Origin: SB11 sp035906255
Lineage (GTDB): Bacteria > Bacteroidota > Bacteroidia > UBA8524
Assembly: GCA_035906255.1 (NCBI GenBank)
Contig: JAMIFM010000023.1
Span: forward strand, 62,001-126,000
Direction of reading: 5' to 3'
DNA length: 64,000 nucleotides
Shown: in pieces, positions 61,686 to 64,000 of the stretch
How the letters are laid out: each line of letters opens with the position of its first letter
Position numbering within the stretch: position 1 is the first letter of the stretch
Notes under the pieces: model-generated
Database searches by the model: none
What the model was told of the DNA's origin: nothing
Seen by the model: the letters and a program-made list of their open reading frames with translations, nothing else
Made by a program: the position numbers and the translations under genes

Positions 61686-63311
61686 TTAATATGTAAGACG
61701 ATTCATACTGTATTCTTTCACCGCTTTAACAAAACGGATAAAAAGCGGGTGCGGGTTTGCTACTGTGCTTTTTAATTCAGGGTGAAACTGCACGCCGATA
61801 AAATGCGGATGATCTTTTAATTCAAAAATTTCAACCAAATCACTATCGGGATTCCTACCGCTTGCTATCAAGCCATGAGCCTCATATTCAGCTAAAAACT
61901 TGCTGTTAAATTCATAGCGGTGGCGGTGACGCTCGGATATTTTAGATTTACCGTAGGCCAAAGAGGCTAATGAACCTTTTTGCAAATCGCAGTTATACGA
62001 GCCTAAACGCATGGTTCCTCCTTTTTGGGTTACTTTTTTCTGCTCATTCATCAGGCTGATAACAGGATATTTGGTTTTAGCATTCATCTCCGTTGAGTCG
62101 GCACCGCTCCAGTTAAGCACATTGCGGGCAAATTCAACTACTGCGCATTGCATACCCAAACAAATACCAAAGAAGGGTATTTTGTTCTCACGGGCAAATC
62201 GAATGGCTTCAATTTTCCCTGCAAAACCGCGCTCACCAAAACCGGGGGCAACTAATATACCGTCTAAGTGACCTAATTTTTGTTTGATGGTTTCTTCGTG
62301 CAAGGTTTCAGAGTGTATGTATTCCAAATTTACTTTGCACTCTTTTTCAGCACCTGCGTGTATAAAGGCTTCTGCTATTGATTTGTAAGCATCGGGTAAC
62401 TCAATATATTTACCTACTAACCCTATTTTAACTTCGGTTTTGGGGTGTTTCAGTTTAAACAAAAAGTTTTTCCAGCTTTCTAAATCGGGTTCGTTTTTAG
62501 CAGGCAGTTTTAGTTTGGCAAGGGTTACCTTGTCCAATTTTTCTTTCTGCATCATCAAAGGCACTTCGTAAATAGTTTCAACATCTATTGATTCTATTAC
62601 TGCATTGGCTTTTACGTTGCAAAACAATGCCATTTTTTTCCTGATTTCGGCATTTAGCGGATGCTCGGTACGGCACACCAATATATCAGGCTGAATACCG
62701 TACTCCAACAGCATTTTTACGCTGTGCTGGGTAGGCTTGGTTTTAAGTTCTTTTGAGGCCGAAAGGTAGGGCACAAGGGTAAGGTGTATCACCACGCAAT
62801 CGTCTTCGGGCAGTTCCCAGTTCATTTGGCGTACAGCTTCTATATAAGGCAGCGATTCTATATCGCCCACAGTACCTCCAATTTCAGTGATTATAATATC
62901 GTAATCGCCCGTTTCGCCTAATAGTTTAAAACGGTTTTTAATTTCATCGGTAATGTGCGGGATTACCTGCACGGTTTTGCCTAAGTAATCGCCGTTACGC
63001 TCTTTTTGAATAACGTTTTGGTAGATTTTGCCTGTGGTAACGTTGTTGGCCTGCGAGGTGGGTATGTTCAAAAAACGCTCGTAGTGACCTAAGTCCAAAT
63101 CGGTTTCTGCACCGTCATCAGTAACATAGCATTCGCCATGCTCGTAGGGGTTCATGGTTCCGGGATCCACATTTATATAGGGATCAAACTTTTGGATGGT
63201 TACTGAATAGCCCCTGGCTTGCAATAATTTAGCAAGTGAAGCTGATACAATACCCTTACCTAAGGACGAAGTTACCCCGCCCGTTACAAAAACGTATTTA
63301 ACTTTTTTCAT
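61686..63311 (-). CDS. pyrG: CTP synthase
   Basis: A 541-residue CTP synthase, which turns UTP, ATP and glutamine into CTP. Synthetase part: KYVFVTGGVTSSLGKGIVSA, FDPYINVDPGTMNPYEHGEC, ITEIGGTVGDIESLPYIEAV, LTLVPYLSASKELKTKPTQH. Glutaminase part: GFGERGFAGKIEAI, FFGICLGMQCAVVEFARN (Cys nucleophile) and IGVQFHPELKSTV (His). Length and motifs are normal. It is the gene next to kdsB, whose product uses CTP. Confidence 0.97.
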   Translation of the reverse strand: MKKVKYVFVTGGVTSSLGKGIVSASLAKLLQARGYSVTIQKFDPYINVDPGTMNPYEHGECYVTDDGAETDLDLGHYERFLNIPTSQANNVTTGKIYQNVIQKERNGDYLGKTVQVIPHITDEIKNRFKLLGETGDYDIIITEIGGTVGDIESLPYIEAVRQMNWELPEDDCVVIHLTLVPYLSASKELKTKPTQHSVKMLLEYGIQPDILVCRTEHPLNAEIRKKMALFCNVKANAVIESIDVETIYEVPLMMQKEKLDKVTLAKLKLPAKNEPDLESWKNFLFKLKHPKTEVKIGLVGKYIELPDAYKSIAEAFIHAGAEKECKVNLEYIHSETLHEETIKQKLGHLDGILVAPGFGERGFAGKIEAIRFARENKIPFFGICLGMQCAVVEFARNVLNWSGADSTEMNAKTKYPVISLMNEQKKVTQKGGTMRLGSYNCDLQKGSLASLAYGKSKISERHRHRYEFNSKFLAEYEAHGLIASGRNPDSDLVEIFELKDHPHFIGVQFHPELKSTVANPHPLFIRFVKAVKEYSMNRLTY

Positions 63312-63382
63312 GACAAAACTCTGTGTGGAAGCTACTTATAGTTTTACAAACGAAACTGAAAACTATCTCCCTGAACGGGATG

Positions 63383-63390
63383 CAAAGGTA
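63383..63390 (-). promoter_or_regulatory. -7 promoter element TACCTTTG upstream of pyrG
   Basis: Exact match to TAnnTTTG on the minus strand, in the short gap between kdsB and pyrG and 71 bases before the pyrG start. No clear -33 TTG was seen. Confidence 0.5.
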
Positions 63391-63408
63391 TCACATTTTA
63401 ACGGAACG

Positions 63409-64000
63409 TTAACTAAACTGTGGAAACTGTTGCAAAAAATTTTCAGCCTTGTGTAAATCTTCAGGCACATCAACCGCTACACTATGGAAATCAGTAAGGC
63501 TTACCGATATGGTGTAACCGTTCTCCAACCACCTAAGTTGTTCCAGCATTTCAAGACTTTCTAATGTGGATAACGGAAGTTTCACAATTTCGCGCAGCAC
63601 TTCTTTGCGGTAGCCATATACCCCCACGTGCAAATAATGGATACGGCGGGTCGCCCATTCATCGTGGGGCACACCGCGCAAGTGCGGTATGGGTTGGCGG
63701 CTGAAATAAAGGGCTTTAAAATCTTCGTTATATACCACCTTGGCCGTATTAGGGCTAAAAAGAGCTTCTGTGTTATCGGTTTGTTTTATCAGGGTAGCTA
63801 TATCGGTAGCTTCGTCTTCAAAACATTTGGCCAATAAATCAACCTGTTCGGGCAATATAAAAGGCTCGTCGCCTTGTATGTTCAACACCACGTCAAACTC
63901 GTTATAAAGTTTTTCAATCACCTCGGCACAACGCTCTGTACCGTTTTGGTGCTGCTCGGCAGTCATCATCACATTCCCGCCAAAATCCTGCACGCGGTCG
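63409..64000 (-). CDS. kdsB: 3-deoxy-manno-octulosonate cytidylyltransferase, 5'-truncated by window edge
   Basis: The frame is open to the right edge, so about 50 N-terminal residues are missing; a GTG at 63993 need not be the start. The visible part fits KdsB, which activates Kdo as CMP-Kdo for lipid A-core synthesis: HQNGTERCAEVIEKLYNEF, VVLNIQGDEPFILPEQVDLL, LYFSRQPIPHLRGVPHDEWA, HLHVGVYGYRKEVL-like HYLHVGVYGYRKEVLREI, LESLEMLEQLRWLENGYTIS. It indicates a lipid A-containing outer membrane. Confidence 0.93.
   Translation of the reverse strand, partial: DRVQDFGGNVMMTAEQHQNGTERCAEVIEKLYNEFDVVLNIQGDEPFILPEQVDLLAKCFEDEATDIATLIKQTDNTEALFSPNTAKVVYNEDFKALYFSRQPIPHLRGVPHDEWATRRIHYLHVGVYGYRKEVLREIVKLPLSTLESLEMLEQLRWLENGYTISVSLTDFHSVAVDVPEDLHKAENFLQQFPQFS

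Noticed and set aside
1..64000. Prophage, insertion sequence or integrative element
   Set aside because: No integrase, transposase, terminase, portal or tail genes, and no attachment-site duplication, were seen anywhere in the window.

Overview
The window looks like a chromosomal segment from a member of the phylum Bacteroidota. The evidence is type IX secretion (T9SS) sorting domains on several secreted proteins, an ECF sigma / FecR / STN-TonB receptor locus with a DUF4249 lipoprotein, many lipoproteins of the form x-S-C-K, -7 promoter elements of the form TAnnTTTG, and several families typical of this phylum (GSCFA, DUF4286, DUF6263, TIGR01777). The order cannot be fixed from sequence reading alone. 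No tRNA, rRNA, prophage, insertion sequence or CRISPR array was seen.

Layout. 1-4000 holds a cut-off hypothetical gene, a VIT1/CCC1-type transporter, an amidohydrolase and a membrane protein. 4097-16404 is a Wzx/Wzy-type exopolysaccharide locus: one glycosyltransferase on the minus strand, then nine tightly packed plus-strand genes for a TolC-like protein, a Wzc-like co-polymerase, flippase, polymerase, four glycosyltransferases and a methyltransferase. 16425-22672 holds a DUF1697 gene, a kelch-like lipoprotein, an ArsR-SRPBCC pair with two visible operators, a T9SS protein and a TPR protein. 22870-30185 holds a second flippase, a seven-helix SWEET-like protein, a secreted HExxH protein, a phosphatase, and the pair MenI-like thioesterase and isochorismate synthase (menaquinone). 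30292-36680 holds an orphan double ABC ATPase and a probable light-response group: photolyase and TIGR01777 protein divergent from a CarH-like B12 photoreceptor-repressor, followed by a flippase-like membrane protein.

36661-42621 is a cell-surface signalling unit read on the minus strand: ECF sigma factor, a 39-residue lipoprotein, a larger lipoprotein, FecR anti-sigma, STN-TonB receptor and DUF4249 lipoprotein. 42681-47243 holds conserved small proteins, alanine dehydrogenase, and a secreted protein with a second ECF sigma factor and probable anti-sigma factor. 47251-48295 holds seven near-identical 87-bp hairpin repeats with a small GIY-YIG nuclease gene nested between units 3 and 4. 48365-64000 holds a SIMPL protein whose C-terminus is written by a repeat, several hypothetical genes, an atypical SDR, an unlisted 47-residue basic protein, a 1536-residue BNR/PKD T9SS protein, GSCFA, cupin and outer-membrane proteins, a T9SS alpha/beta-hydrolase lacking its serine, CTP synthase and the 3' part of kdsB (CTP supply and CMP-Kdo synthesis side by side).

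The most unusual content is repetitive. Three distinct families of hairpin-rich intergenic elements occur: the 47-48 kb array with its embedded nuclease, a triple-hairpin element present three times (24.35 kb and twice in tandem at 32.0-32.3 kb), and a mosaic hairpin element at 49.4 kb that supplies the stop and last codons of a gene. The GIY-YIG/repeat module is my best candidate for an undescribed system; its function is inference only.
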